The notes: generated from the sequence alone by a model not told the origin. A DNA stretch of 64,000 nt from Caballeronia cordobensis (GCF_001544575.2 NZ_FCNY02000004.1:310001-374000), one strand, 5' to 3'. Shown: positions 1 to 9,307, numbered from the stretch's first letter. Numbers and translations: made by a program.

Positions 1-292
1 TCTTGAATCTCGCGAGATCGTCCGCGGACTTGAGATCGAGCGTGACACTGCGCTTGCCGCGATTCGCATTGGTCCACACCGTGCCCACACCCTTCCATCC
101 GTGACCGAAATTGCGATACGGATCGCCCGTGGGCGGTTCGACCTTGATGACGTCGGCGCCGAGATCGGACAGCATCTGCGCGCAGAACGGACCCGAGATA
201 TAGCTGCATGCCTCGACGATCTTCACGCCGGCGAGCGGGCGCCGGAAGTCGTGGTCGTCTTGCGTCGCGGCTGTCGTGGATGCGTGTGTCAT
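1..292 (-). CDS. CaiB/BaiF family CoA-transferase (class III), N-terminal part, cut by window edge
   Basis: The first 97 codons of a class III CoA-transferase, which moves CoA between acyl-CoA and a free acid, are visible on the minus strand. The translation shows the family N-terminus: GVKIVEACSYISGPFCAQML, then LGADVIKVEPPTGDPYR and NRGKRSVTLDLK, the nucleotide/CoA-binding Rossmann segment. The catalytic Asp lies beyond the window. The ATG at 292 overlaps the stop of the upstream reductase gene (ATGA), so the two are translationally coupled. It resembles the two complete CoA-transferases at 4478 and 13481. The acyl substrate cannot be read from this fragment. Confidence 0.9.
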   Translation of the reverse strand, partial: MTHASTTAATQDDHDFRRPLAGVKIVEACSYISGPFCAQMLSDLGADVIKVEPPTGDPYRNFGHGWKGVGTVWTNANRGKRSVTLDLKSADDLARFK

Positions 293-1296
293 GCGTGTTG
301 CTCCTGTGTTTTGAGTGCGTGCGCCGCCGTGACGGCGCGCAGTTGCGCCATCGCGAGCACGGCGTCGAGAACGGGGGTATCCACGTCTTTGAGATCGCGC
401 AGCGCGCGAATCGAGCGGCTCAGCGGTTCGAGTTCGAGCGGACGGCCCGCCTCCAGGTCCTGCAGCATCGACATCTTGTGATTCGATGCACCGATGGTCA
501 GCGCGATGCGCTTGTCGGGCGCCGGACCGATGGCCAGCCCCAGTTGCGCGGCAATGGCATCGGCTTCGGTCATCGCCGCGCGGACGATGTTCAGCACGCC
601 GCCCGCCTCCGCCATTTCCCCCAATGTGCCTTGCGTGAGCAGCGCAACGGGATTGAACGCGAGACTGTTGACGAACTTCACCCAGATCGCGGAGCGAATG
701 TCCTTGTTCACCTTCGATTCGATGCCGCTCGCGCAGAGCAGCTCACTCAGTGCTCGCACGCGAGGCGAGTCGCTGCCGTCGAGTTCGCCGACCGGACAGC
801 CCGCCTTCGCGCCGTCCTGCACGATGACGCCCGGCGCGCTCGCATGCGCACCGATCCAGTAGACACAGCCCAGCACCTGCGCCGGCGGAATCGCGCGCCA
901 TTGACGCCCGTCGCGATCGAGCGCGGGCAGTTGCCGCCCGTCGAAAGGTCCGGGAAACGCGTGAAAGAAGTAGTACGGAATGCCTGTGGTCGGCGGCAGC
1001 ACCGTGGTGCGCGGGCCGATCAGCGGCGCGATCTGCTCGAGCGCTTCATCGACCTGATGCGCCTTGAGCGTGATGAACACGTAGTCCTGCACGCCCAGTT
1101 CGCGTGTGTCGGACGTGGCGCGCACGGGCACCGTGAACGTCTCGTTCGCGGTCGTGACGCGCAGCCCGTGGCGGCGGATGGCGTCGAGCGTCCTGCCTCG
1201 CGCGACGACACTCACTTCGCAGCGTCCGGCTCGTGCGAGATGCGCCGCCAGATAGCCGCCGATTGCCCCGCCTCCGAAAATGCATACCCTCAGCAT
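289..1296 (-). CDS. ketopantoate reductase-like (ApbA/PanE family) NAD(P)-dependent reductase
   Basis: The 335-aa protein opens with MLRVCIFGGGAIGGYLAAHL, the Rossmann GxGxxG of the ApbA/PanE family. The C-terminal half carries the family segment SAIWVKFVNSLAFNP, including the catalytic-lysine region, and SMLQDLEAGRPLELEPL. The reading frame stays open up to 1428, but ATG 1296 follows an AAGAGAG Shine-Dalgarno and matches the family start. In catabolic clusters such proteins often reduce 2-oxo acids other than ketopantoate. Linkage by ATGA overlap to a CoA-transferase, and the catabolic surroundings, make a pathway-specific 2-oxoacid reductase more likely than pantothenate synthesis; this is inference. 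Confidence 0.85.
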   Translation of the reverse strand: MLRVCIFGGGAIGGYLAAHLARAGRCEVSVVARGRTLDAIRRHGLRVTTANETFTVPVRATSDTRELGVQDYVFITLKAHQVDEALEQIAPLIGPRTTVLPPTTGIPYYFFHAFPGPFDGRQLPALDRDGRQWRAIPPAQVLGCVYWIGAHASAPGVIVQDGAKAGCPVGELDGSDSPRVRALSELLCASGIESKVNKDIRSAIWVKFVNSLAFNPVALLTQGTLGEMAEAGGVLNIVRAAMTEADAIAAQLGLAIGPAPDKRIALTIGASNHKMSMLQDLEAGRPLELEPLSRSIRALRDLKDVDTPVLDAVLAMAQLRAVTAAHALKTQEQHA

Positions 1297-1457
1297 GGTG
1301 CGCTCTCTTGCGAATTCGATGAACCGCGCCTTGCATCGCTTCCGGAAGAAGCGACTGTTGACGCCGCGATGAGCACAAGATACGGGCGAGCCCTGCCAAA
1401 GGGGAAATACTAAAAAACGATGATTCAAGCAGATCGGCGTATAGCTGCGAACCCCCG

Positions 1458-2390
1458 CTATTGCGCGGGCTGTTCGCTTCGTCTCGCGCGCCTGAAAGCC
1501 GCGGGCGCGACGCCCACGCTACGGCTGAATGCCGTGCTGAAGGCGCTGTCCGAGTAATAGCCAATGGACAGCGCGATATCGATGATCGGGCGCTCGCTGT
1601 TGATGAGCGCATCCTTGGCGAGCGCGATGCGCCAGTTCGACAGATACGTCGCGGGCGCAACGCCGACACGCTCCGCGAAACGCCGCGCGAAGGCGGCACG
1701 CGACATACCGACTTCCTTCGCGAGACTGTCGACGGTCCAGTGACGCGCCACGTCCGCGTGCATCCGCTGCAGCGCGAGGTGAATGTTGGGATCCGCCATG
1801 CCGCTGAACCAGCCCGCTTCGCGCGCGTCGATCTTCGTCAGCGGACGGCGCCACACTTCGACCAGCATGATCTCGACGAGCCGGCTCATCACGAGGTCAT
1901 GACCCGGCAGGTCCCAGCCGGACTCGTCCCCGATCAGCGCGATAAGACGCGAGAGCCGTCCCGCTTCTTCATCCGACGAACGGATGTGCAGAAAGTCCGG
2001 CAGCATGCCCGAGAACAGCGCCGTATGCTCGGGTCCGATCTCGAAGTAGCCGCCGACGAGCCGCACCTTCTCGCCGCCGAGCCCTTCGTCCCAGCGCACG
2101 TATTGATCGCTCGCGACGTGCGCTTCCATCGCATGCAGCGTGCCGATGGCGTCGGGATCGCTCACGAGGCAGTAGCGGGCCGTCGCGCGCATCAGCAGAT
2201 AGTCGCCCTGCCGCAGCAGGAGCGGCTGGCCGTGGCGCGGCACGTACCAGCATTGCCCCGTGACGACGAGGCAGAACACGGGTATGTCCCGGCACGGCAC
2301 GCTCATGCCCCATCGGCCCTGGGCGTCGACCGTTCGCCAACTGATCGCCTGCGGCCGCATGAGCCGGATGATGTCGGTGAGGATGTCCAT
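1458..2390 (-). CDS. AraC-family transcriptional regulator
   Basis: This 310-aa regulator has an N-terminal cupin sensor (roughly residues 10-190, starting MDILTDIIRLMRPQAISW with GQPLLLRQGDYLLM) and a C-terminal double helix-turn-helix. The latter includes TVDSLAKEVGMSRAAFARRF and PIIDIALSIGYYSDSAFSTA, both typical of the AraC/XylS DNA-binding domain. It is divergent from the SDR gene at 2497 with about 106 bp between the starts, and upstream of the reductase/CoA-transferase pair. It could control either neighbour or the wider island. No strong Shine-Dalgarno precedes ATG 2390; a start at 2360 (MRPQAISW) is possible. Confidence 0.9.
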   Translation of the reverse strand: MDILTDIIRLMRPQAISWRTVDAQGRWGMSVPCRDIPVFCLVVTGQCWYVPRHGQPLLLRQGDYLLMRATARYCLVSDPDAIGTLHAMEAHVASDQYVRWDEGLGGEKVRLVGGYFEIGPEHTALFSGMLPDFLHIRSSDEEAGRLSRLIALIGDESGWDLPGHDLVMSRLVEIMLVEVWRRPLTKIDAREAGWFSGMADPNIHLALQRMHADVARHWTVDSLAKEVGMSRAAFARRFAERVGVAPATYLSNWRIALAKDALINSERPIIDIALSIGYYSDSAFSTAFSRSVGVAPAAFRRARRSEQPAQ

Positions 2391-2496
2391 GTTGAGACGA
2401 TCGATAAACTTTCAGAGACAGCCTCTTATAGATTAACTCACTTCGTTGCTTTACCTTGTCTCTCATCAAGCAGAAAAAACAGAACGGAGACACGCA

Positions 2497-3294
2497 ATGA
2501 AGCTGAAGGACCGGGTCGTCGTGGTCACGGGCGCGGCGCAGGGCATGGGCCGCGCCATCGCGATCGAGGCAGCGCGCCAGGGCGCCGCATGGGTCACGCT
2601 CGCGGACCTGCAAGCGGACCGCGGCGCGACGGCCGCTCACGAGGTCGAAGAAGCCGGCGCGAAAGCCTGCTTCATCCGCACGGACTTGTCGGACACGGAC
2701 GCGATCCGCCACATGATCGACGAAACCGCGCGCCTCGCGGGCGGCATCGACGTGCTCGTCAATAACGCCGGCGTCACCGACGACGGCCTGACCGGCCGCG
2801 CCCCGACGATCGAAGACCTGCCAGAAGCCGTATGGGACACGGTCATGAACGTGAATCTCAAGGCGATGTGGCTCGCGTGCAAGTTTGCCGCGCCGTGGCT
2901 GCGGAAATCCACGAAGAGTCCGGCCATCGTCAATGGCGCGTCGGTGGCGGGCAGCGTCGCGTATCCGGGTTTGCCCGCGTATGCGGCGAGCAAGGGCGGC
3001 GTCGTGATGCTGACCAAGGCGATCGCGCTCGATCTCGCCGATGCGGGCATCCGCTGCAACGCCTACGCGCCCGGCGCGATCGACACGCCGATGCTCGGCC
3101 ACAGCGTCGAGCACGCGCAGGACCGCGAGAAGGCCCGCGCGCGCCTGTGGGGCACGCATCTGCTCAAACGTCTGGGACGGCCCGAAGAAGTCGCGAAGCT
3201 CGTGTGCTTCCTCGCGTCCGACGAAGCGTCGTTCTCGACGGGCAGCACCTTCAGCATCGACGCCGGCACGCTCGCGTGGCGCGGCGTCCACTGA
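2497..3294 (+). CDS. short-chain dehydrogenase/reductase (SDR)
   Basis: A 265-aa classical SDR. Visible motifs are TGAAQGMG (residues 11-18, NAD(P) binding), NNAG (89-92), catalytic Ser149 in NGAS, and Tyr162/Lys166 in YAASK. The GRPEEVAKLVCFLASDEASF and TGSTFSIDAG tail is typical of 3-oxoacyl-ACP-reductase-like SDRs. ATG 2497 follows CGGAGA; the longer frame from 2446 lacks this signal. It is divergent from the AraC gene and probably oxidises or reduces a pathway alcohol or ketone. The acidic residue after the second beta-strand (LADLQ) suggests NAD(H) preference. The substrate cannot be determined. Confidence 0.9.
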   Translation: MKLKDRVVVVTGAAQGMGRAIAIEAARQGAAWVTLADLQADRGATAAHEVEEAGAKACFIRTDLSDTDAIRHMIDETARLAGGIDVLVNNAGVTDDGLTGRAPTIEDLPEAVWDTVMNVNLKAMWLACKFAAPWLRKSTKSPAIVNGASVAGSVAYPGLPAYAASKGGVVMLTKAIALDLADAGIRCNAYAPGAIDTPMLGHSVEHAQDREKARARLWGTHLLKRLGRPEEVAKLVCFLASDEASFSTGSTFSIDAGTLAWRGVH

Positions 3295-3521
3295 CCGCAA
3301 GCACGGTGACGCGATGCGAGCGACCCACACGCGCGGCGCGAAATCGATGCTGGCATGCCGCCTGGCTCGCACGTTGTCTCTCGCGCTGTATATGAGCGAC
3401 CCGATTCGTCAGATGGCCGACGAACGGCTCGTTGCCGCCTATGTCGGCGAGCCGGAATCGAATCTGCGTGAGGCGGTCGTCGCGACCAGCCGCACGCGAC
3501 CAGCAAGGAAGGAACGCTGAC

Positions 3522-4481
3522 ATGAACATGCGCCAACTCCAGTATTTTCTCGCCGTGGCCGCCGAGCTCAACTTCACGCGCGCCTCGGAACGCGTGAACA
3601 TCGCGCAGCCCGCATTGAGTGCGCAAATCATCGCGCTGGAAGACGAACTGGGCACACCGCTTTTCACGCGCGAGAAACGCAAGGTGTTGCTCACGCCTGC
3701 CGGGGAAATTCTCGTCGAGCACGCGCAGCGCGTGCTCAACACGGCGTCGGCGGCCATTGCTGCGGTGCGCGCGTCGGGGCGCGGGGCGCAGGCGCATCTC
3801 ATCGTCGGTTCGATCTACACGGCGATTTACTGCTTTCTGCCGAATACGCTGCGGATCTTCAATACGCTCGCGCCGAACTCGGACGTGAGCCTGCAGGAAA
3901 TGACGATCTCCCAGCAGATCGCGGGGCTCAAGGAAGGCCTGATCGAAGTCGGACTCGTGCGCGGCCATGTTTTCGATCACAACATCGTGACCGAGCTGCT
4001 GTATCGCGAGCTGCTCGTGGTGGCCGTGCCCGCCGGAAGCGAGTACGACGTTCCGGGACCCGTCGACCTGCGCGATCTCGCGAAGTGGCCGCTCATCGCG
4101 GTCGCGCGCGGCACGGCGACGGAGCGCGGCTACGGCGACAAGATTCTCGACATCTTCGAGGACGCGAACCTCAAGCCTAACGTCGCGAAAGAGGCCTACG
4201 ACATGCATACGTCCGCATGTCTCGTCGCGGCGGGCGTGGGCGTCGCGGTGGTGCCGGCCATCATGCAACTGATGCAGCCGCACGGCGTCGCCTACCGGCC
4301 GCTTGCCGTCGAAACCGCGGGTGTCTCGCTGTCGCTCGCCTGGCACAAGGACCGCGTGCCGCCGCTGCTCAACGCGTGGCGCGAGGCCGCGCGCGCGAAC
4401 GCGGCGCAACTGATCGCGCGTCATCCGCAATACTTCATCGATACCTCATCGCCACGTCTCGTCGAAGCCGCCGCGGCTTAA
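3522..4481 (+). CDS. LysR-type transcriptional regulator
   Basis: This 319-aa protein starts MNMRQLQYFLAVAAELNFTR, followed by the LysR winged HTH (ASERVNIAQPALSAQI...LEDELGTPLFTREKRKVLLT). A type 2 periplasmic-binding-like effector domain occupies about residues 90-295. ATG 3522 is preceded by AAGGAAGG; the open frame extends to 3432 without support. It ends 4 bp inside the convergent CoA-transferase gene (4478-4481). LysR regulators of aromatic catabolism commonly respond to pathway intermediates, and this one is a candidate controller of the adjacent minus-strand operons; no operator could be assigned to it. Confidence 0.92.
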   Translation: MNMRQLQYFLAVAAELNFTRASERVNIAQPALSAQIIALEDELGTPLFTREKRKVLLTPAGEILVEHAQRVLNTASAAIAAVRASGRGAQAHLIVGSIYTAIYCFLPNTLRIFNTLAPNSDVSLQEMTISQQIAGLKEGLIEVGLVRGHVFDHNIVTELLYRELLVVAVPAGSEYDVPGPVDLRDLAKWPLIAVARGTATERGYGDKILDIFEDANLKPNVAKEAYDMHTSACLVAAGVGVAVVPAIMQLMQPHGVAYRPLAVETAGVSLSLAWHKDRVPPLLNAWREAARANAAQLIARHPQYFIDTSSPRLVEAAAA

Positions 4482-5641
4482 GGCGCTCCACACAGCCACG
4501 CATCGATCTCTTCGCTGTGCTCGCCCAGATGCGGCGCCGCGCGCATGTCGGCGGGCCGCGTGCCGTGAAACTTCACCGGCAGGCGCATCTGAAGCGTGCC
4601 GCCTTCCGACGGATGCGTGCCCTGCTCGAAGAAGCCCACCGCGCTCAGATGCGGGTCCGCGAGCACACCATCGAGATCCCGCACTTCCGACGCGGGGATA
4701 TCGCATTCGGCGAAAAGCATGAGCCAGTAACGCAACGGCTTGTTCGCCACGATGCGGGCCATTTCCGCGTGCATCCGGTCGAGCGCGTGGAAGCGTTCGC
4801 GCGCGGTGCCGAGCTTGTGCTTTTCGAGAAAGTCCGCATGCCCCGTCACGTCGAAGAAGCGGACCCAGCGTTCGTCCGTGTACGGCGCGACCGCGATGTA
4901 ACCATCGAGACACTTCAGCGGCTGGCGCAGCGGATCGAGCTGGCGCGGATAACCGGCCGCATCCGTCGGCGGAATGAACGCACGGCCATAGAGATGCTCC
5001 TGCAACAGGAAATGCGTGAAGCTCTCGAACATCGGCACCTCGACGGCCTGCCCCTGCCCGGTCCGTTCCCGGTGCAGCAACGCGCCGAGCACGGCGTACG
5101 TCGCGTGCAGGCCGGCGACTTTATCGGCCATCGCCATCGGCAGATAGCGCGGCGCGGGGTTGCCGTCGGCGCGCGGCAGCAGGCTCGCCGCGCCCGATGC
5201 GGCCTGGATGATGTCGTCGTACGCGGGCCTGCCCGAATACGGACCGCCTTCGCCGAAACCCGTGCAGTGCACGTAGACCAGGCGCGGATGCAGCGCGCGG
5301 ATCGTGTCGTATCCGAGGCCCAGCCGTTCGATCGCGTCGCGCCGCAGGTTGTGGATGAACACATCGCAGCTCGCAAGCAGACGCAACAGCGAGGCCTTGC
5401 CGCGCGGCGTCTTCAAATCCCATACGACAGAGCGCTTGCCGCGATTGAGCGTCATGTGCGCCGGTCCCATGCCGCGCGTTTTCGCGGGCCGCCCGACGCG
5501 CCTGATCTCGTCGCCGCCGAGCGGCTCGATCTTGATGACATCGGCGCCCATTTCGGCGAGCGTCGCCGTGCAATACGGGCCGAAGATCACCGACGTCATG
5601 TCGAGAATGCGGATGCCGTCGAGAATGGGCGGTGCCGCCAT
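4478..5641 (-). CDS. CaiB/BaiF family CoA-transferase (class III)
   Basis: A 387-aa full-length class III CoA-transferase. The N-terminus is ILDMTSVIFGPYCTATLAEM with GADVIKIEPLGGDEIRRVG and NRGKRSVVWDLK. The predicted catalytic Asp lies in RPAYDDIIQAASG, where the family forms a mixed-anhydride/thioester with the acid. It is the last gene of the unit SDR - P450 - ferredoxin - reductase - CoA-transferase; ATG 5641 is one base from the stop of the upstream reductase. Its likely role is to activate the acid made by the P450 system as a CoA thioester. The substrate is unknown. Confidence 0.9.
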   Translation of the reverse strand: MAAPPILDGIRILDMTSVIFGPYCTATLAEMGADVIKIEPLGGDEIRRVGRPAKTRGMGPAHMTLNRGKRSVVWDLKTPRGKASLLRLLASCDVFIHNLRRDAIERLGLGYDTIRALHPRLVYVHCTGFGEGGPYSGRPAYDDIIQAASGAASLLPRADGNPAPRYLPMAMADKVAGLHATYAVLGALLHRERTGQGQAVEVPMFESFTHFLLQEHLYGRAFIPPTDAAGYPRQLDPLRQPLKCLDGYIAVAPYTDERWVRFFDVTGHADFLEKHKLGTARERFHALDRMHAEMARIVANKPLRYWLMLFAECDIPASEVRDLDGVLADPHLSAVGFFEQGTHPSEGGTLQMRLPVKFHGTRPADMRAAPHLGEHSEEIDAWLCGAP

Positions 5642-5642
5642 G

Positions 5643-6890
5643 TCAGACTGCCTCCTCGAGCGTCAGCAACAGCTTGAGGTCGAACGAAGGATCGGCGGCC
5701 TGCTCGCGCGTCGGACTGATGCGCCTGTGCAGCAAGCGACGCGCGGCCATATGTTCGGCGGGCCGGTTGCACGATTCGACGCCCGTCAGCCGATGATGCC
5801 GGTAGCGGAACACCGAGAACGCGCCGGATGCGGGATCGCCGCGCACGACGCTGCTGTCGAGCCTTCGTGCGACGCCCGCGATCTGCAGCCGCGCGCCGCC
5901 CTGATCGCTCCAGAAGACGGGTGTTTGATCATAGGGCGTCACGTCGCCGAGCAGCGCGCGCGCCACATGCCGCGCCTGATCGACCGCGTTCTGCACGGAT
6001 TCGAGACGCAGCAGATCGCCGCCGTCGAACGCGTACGGAAACGCCGCGCAATCGCCGATGGCGGAGATCGCCGGGTCCGATGTGCGCAGACGCTCGTCGA
6101 CGATGATTCCGTTGAACGCGGACAGACCGCACGCCGTGGCGAGTTCGCCGTTCGGCACGACGCCGGCGGCCACGAGCACGAGATCGGCGTCGAGCCGTGT
6201 GCCGTCCGCCAGCTCGACGGCGCACACATGATCGCCGCGGCCGAGAATGCGCTCGACGCGCGCATCGAAGGAAAAACGCACGCCCGACGCCTGATGATGC
6301 GCGGTGAACGCCGCCGACGTCTCCGCGGAAATCGCACGCTTCATCACGCGGTCCACCGATTCGACGACATGCACATCGCAGCCCCGCGCGGCCGCGATGC
6401 TCGCGACTTCCAGGCCAAGAAAGCCCGCGCCGATCACCACGATGCGCTTCGCATTGCCGAGTGCCGCCTTGAGCCGATGCGCATCGCCCACCGAGCGCAG
6501 CGACACGACGCCGTGCGCCGGCTGCGTCGCGAACGGCAGCGAGCGGTTGCGCGATCCCGTCGCGAGGACGAGATGATCGTACGGCACGATGCGCCCCGAC
6601 AACAGCGCAAGACGCCGGCGCTGGCGATCGATCGCGCCGACGCGCTCGCCGGCCAGCCGCTCGATGCGCGCATCGTCGAACCAGTGCGCTTCTTCAAGGC
6701 TGAGATCGTCCGCCGCGACATCGCCGGTCAGGAAGCTTTTCGACAGCGGCGGCCGTTGATACGGCAGCGCCGCTTCGTCGCCGACGAGCGTGATCGCGCC
6801 TTCGTAGCCTTCGTCGCGCAAGGAAGCCGCGACCTGCAGCCCGGCCTGCCCCGCGCCGACGATCGTCACCGATTCGGGCCGCGCGTTCAC
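5643..6890 (-). CDS. NAD(P)H:ferredoxin reductase, FAD-dependent (P450 redox partner)
   Basis: This 415-aa flavoprotein has two dinucleotide-binding folds. The FAD motif is VTIVGAGQAGLQVAASLR near the N-terminus and the NAD(P) motif is IVVIGAGFLGLEVASIAAARG mid-protein. The FAD-contacting TSDPAISAIGDCAAFP and the PYQRPPLSK segment are typical of the putidaredoxin/rubredoxin reductase family. The start is GTG at 6890, overlapping the ferredoxin stop (GTGA) and preceded by GAGGAGAG inside the ferredoxin gene, which indicates translational coupling. It should pass electrons from NAD(P)H to the ferredoxin next to it and on to the P450 at 7183. Confidence 0.92.
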   Translation of the reverse strand: MNARPESVTIVGAGQAGLQVAASLRDEGYEGAITLVGDEAALPYQRPPLSKSFLTGDVAADDLSLEEAHWFDDARIERLAGERVGAIDRQRRRLALLSGRIVPYDHLVLATGSRNRSLPFATQPAHGVVSLRSVGDAHRLKAALGNAKRIVVIGAGFLGLEVASIAAARGCDVHVVESVDRVMKRAISAETSAAFTAHHQASGVRFSFDARVERILGRGDHVCAVELADGTRLDADLVLVAAGVVPNGELATACGLSAFNGIIVDERLRTSDPAISAIGDCAAFPYAFDGGDLLRLESVQNAVDQARHVARALLGDVTPYDQTPVFWSDQGGARLQIAGVARRLDSSVVRGDPASGAFSVFRYRHHRLTGVESCNRPAEHMAARRLLHRRISPTREQAADPSFDLKLLLTLEEAV

Positions 6891-7138
6891 TGCCCGCTCT
6901 CCTCTGCGGCTTCATCGCCGGTCAGCTTCTCGACCTTGATCGCCTTCGACGGGCATTTTCGCGCCGCGCCGAGCACCTTCTCATAGAGCGCCTCGTCCGG
7001 TTCCGTCTGCAACAGCTTCACGACGCCGTCCTCGTCGCGCTGGTCGAACACATCGGCTGTCGACAGCACGCACAGTCCCGCGCCGACACACACGTCCTGA
7101 TCCACCGCGACGCGCAGTTTGAAGTTTCCGTTTGCCAT
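6887..7138 (-). CDS. three-cysteine [3Fe-4S]/[4Fe-4S]-type ferredoxin (P450 partner)
   Basis: An 83-aa acidic ferredoxin, MANGNFKLRVAVDQDVCVGA onward. Only three cysteines are present: Cys17, Cys23 and Cys62 in KCPSKAI. This is the C-x5-C ... C-P pattern of small P450-associated ferredoxins that usually hold a [3Fe-4S] cluster. It lies between the P450 gene and its reductase, giving a complete class I P450 electron chain (reductase, ferredoxin, P450) in one operon. ATG 7138 follows a GGAGAG region. Cluster type is inferred from cysteine count. Confidence 0.9.
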   Translation of the reverse strand: MANGNFKLRVAVDQDVCVGAGLCVLSTADVFDQRDEDGVVKLLQTEPDEALYEKVLGAARKCPSKAIKVEKLTGDEAAEESGQ

Positions 7139-7182
7139 GCCATGCTCTCCTTCATCGCTACGATGAGCGCGCTTCCAGTTGA

Positions 7183-8394
7183 TTACCAGGTGACCGGCAA
7201 GGCTTCGAGGCCCTGCACGAAATGATCGCCCTTGCCCTTGATCTCTTCGAGCGGCACGGCAAAGCGCAAGTCCGGCATGCGTTCGAAGAGCGTTGCAAAC
7301 ACGACCTGCAACTCGACGCGCGCGAGCGGCTGGCCCAGGCACTGATGAATCCCGTAGCTGAACGCGACGTGATGATCGGCCTTGCGCGTGATGTCGAAGC
7401 GATCCGGCTGCTCGAACGCCGTGGCGTCGTGATTCGCGCCGGAAATCAGCGCGATCACGCCTTCGCCCTTGCGGATCGTCTGCCCCGCCACGTCGACGTC
7501 TTCCGTTGCGACCCGGAACGCGTTGTAGTGAACGATGGTATGAAAGCGCAGCATTTCCTCGACCGCATTGCGCAAAAGCGATGGCGTCTCGCGCAGCAGT
7601 CGCAACTGGTCCGGGTTGGTGAGGAAGCTGAACACGCCGAGCGCCATCTGGTTCGCGGTCGTTTCGTGGCCGGCCATCAGCAGGAGCTCGGCCATGATCA
7701 CCAGTTCGCGATGCGTCAGATGCCCCGGCCGGACCTGCTCGACGATTAGCCGGCTCAGCAGGTCCGTGCGGTTGTCGGCGTCTTTCGCGCGCTCGGTGAT
7801 GAGCCGGTCGAGGTACGAGAGGATGCGGTCGGACGCCGCCTTCGGAATCGACGGATCGACATCGAGCAGCACCTTGAGGCGGCTTTGCTCCTGAAAGAAG
7901 CCGTGATCGCATGCGGGCACGTCGAGCAGGCCCGCGATCACTTCGGAGGTCAGCGGCAAGAAGAGGTCTTCGACCAGATTCGCGGGCGGCCCCTTCTCCA
8001 GCAGTTCGTCGACGAGCCGGTTGAAGATCGAGTCGATGCGCGGGCGCATCTCGCTCACGCGCTTGATCATGAACTCCTTGGTGAGCATGCGCCGAAAGTG
8101 ACCGTGCTGCGGCGGGTCCATGCGGATGAACGCGGGCTCCAGATCGAGCACGGCATTGCGCGCGGGCGAGAGGCTCGGAAAGCCGTCGATGTGCGGATCG
8201 CCGCTGAACCGGTTGTCACCGAGCACGGCGCGCACGTCGTCGTAACGCGTGAAGAGCCATGCGTCCTTGCCGTCCCACATCTGCACTTTCACCGGTCCCG
8301 GCTGCTGCTGAAAATCGCGATACTCCGCGGGCGGAACGAAAGGACATTGCCGAGGCATCGGGAACGCCGGCTTGCTGAAAGGACATCCAGACAT
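7183..8394 (-). CDS. cytochrome P450, first of two related enzymes
   Basis: A 403-aa soluble bacterial P450. The I-helix motif is AGHETT (residues 241-246), with an ExxR in VEEMLRFHT and the heme loop FSYGIHQCLGQPLAR carrying the axial thiolate Cys352. No membrane anchor is present. ATG 8394 is preceded by GGGAGG. It should hydroxylate a hydrophobic substrate using electrons from the ferredoxin and reductase immediately downstream. It is clearly paralogous to the P450 at 27913: shared segments include FRRMLTK, VEEMLRFHTI and LEALPVTW at the C-terminus. The substrate is unknown; the neighbourhood suggests an aromatic, terpenoid or alicyclic acid. Confidence 0.95.
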   Translation of the reverse strand: MSGCPFSKPAFPMPRQCPFVPPAEYRDFQQQPGPVKVQMWDGKDAWLFTRYDDVRAVLGDNRFSGDPHIDGFPSLSPARNAVLDLEPAFIRMDPPQHGHFRRMLTKEFMIKRVSEMRPRIDSIFNRLVDELLEKGPPANLVEDLFLPLTSEVIAGLLDVPACDHGFFQEQSRLKVLLDVDPSIPKAASDRILSYLDRLITERAKDADNRTDLLSRLIVEQVRPGHLTHRELVIMAELLLMAGHETTANQMALGVFSFLTNPDQLRLLRETPSLLRNAVEEMLRFHTIVHYNAFRVATEDVDVAGQTIRKGEGVIALISGANHDATAFEQPDRFDITRKADHHVAFSYGIHQCLGQPLARVELQVVFATLFERMPDLRFAVPLEEIKGKGDHFVQGLEALPVTW

Positions 8395-8445
8395 CGCGCC
8401 TCCCGTCAGATCGATTGAATGCTTGAGTTCATGTGGGGACGCCGC

Positions 8446-9141
8446 TTACAGACCGCCATTGACGTCGAGCGTCGCGCCCGTGACATAGCGCGCGTCGTCG
8501 CTGACGAGAAAGCCGATGGCCGACGCGATCTCTTCGGGTTCAGCGGCGCGCTGCAGGCCCGAGCCCGCGATGAGCTTGTCGCGGATCTCCTTGGGCACCT
8601 TCTCGCCCATTGCCGTGTTGATCGTTCCCGGCGACACGGCCGCGACACGAATGCCGTGCGGGCCGAGCGGCTTCGCCAGACTCTTCGTCAGATTGATGAC
8701 GGCCGCCTTCGAGCCGCCGTAGTCCGTCACGCCACTGCCCGCCGTCGCCACGATCGATGCGAGGTTCACGATCACGCCGCCGCCGCCCGCCTTCACGAGA
8801 CGCTTCGCCACTTCCTGGCTCAGGAAGAACGGTGCGCGCGCGTTGACGCCGTAGGTGAAGTCGTAATCGTTCGGCGAGATGTCGAAGAACGTCTTGCCGT
8901 GCCAGACGCCCGCGTTGTTGATCAGCACGCGGATCGTGCCGTGCTCCGCGTCGATGGCTTCGACGGCCGCGCGAATCTGCTCGATATCGGTGACGTCGCA
9001 CTTGCGGTAGGCGTACTCGCCCTTGCCCCACTCGGCGACGTCCAAGCCGACCACCTTATAGCCGCGCTCTCTCAGGTTCTTGCAAATGGCTTGTCCCGTC
9101 AGGCCGTTCGAGCCCGTAACGACTGCAACGTTTGTAGTCAT
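8446..9141 (-). CDS. short-chain dehydrogenase/reductase, first gene of the P450 operon
   Basis: A 231-aa SDR with glycine motif TGSNGLTG (residues 9-16), NNAG (75-78), Ser129, Tyr141 and Lys145 (YGGSK). Asp34 at the end of the second strand (VGLDVAE) favours NAD(H). ATG 9141 has AGAGGTGA upstream. It heads a five-gene minus-strand unit and probably oxidises the alcohol made by the P450. The shared promoter motif described at 9244 lies about 100 bp upstream of its start. Confidence 0.9.
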   Translation of the reverse strand: MTTNVAVVTGSNGLTGQAICKNLRERGYKVVGLDVAEWGKGEYAYRKCDVTDIEQIRAAVEAIDAEHGTIRVLINNAGVWHGKTFFDISPNDYDFTYGVNARAPFFLSQEVAKRLVKAGGGGVIVNLASIVATAGSGVTDYGGSKAAVINLTKSLAKPLGPHGIRVAAVSPGTINTAMGEKVPKEIRDKLIAGSGLQRAAEPEEIASAIGFLVSDDARYVTGATLDVNGGL

Positions 9142-9243
9142 GTGTCACCTCTTCTCACGATATGGTCTTGAACCGGATCATCTTCATGCACGCTCTGCAT
9201 CGAGCGGCTCAGGCTCAAGATTCGCCCGTCAGGCGCGGCGGGT

Positions 9244-9258
9244 CCAATACTGTTTTGC
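9244..9258 (-). promoter_or_regulatory. shared regulon motif, copy a (upstream of SDR-P450 operon)
   Basis: Read on the minus strand, this 15-mer is GCAAAACAGTATTGG. It ends in TATTGG, about 103 bp upstream of the SDR start. Closely similar 15-mers sit at 21917, 21991 and 30825, always on the coding strand of the downstream operon. Copies a and b also share a TCC-rich segment just upstream. TTGG may be part of a -35 element; the -10 here is weak. Confidence 0.5.
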
Positions 9259-9307
9259 GAGGGAGTGAGACCGAATTCCTATCGTTGCCGCTTCGTGACG
9301 GCGCGCA

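Noticed and set aside
3314..3520. A small frame ending just before the LysR gene
   Set aside because: No ribosome-binding site is seen at its ATGs, codon use looks random, and it has no recognisable domain.
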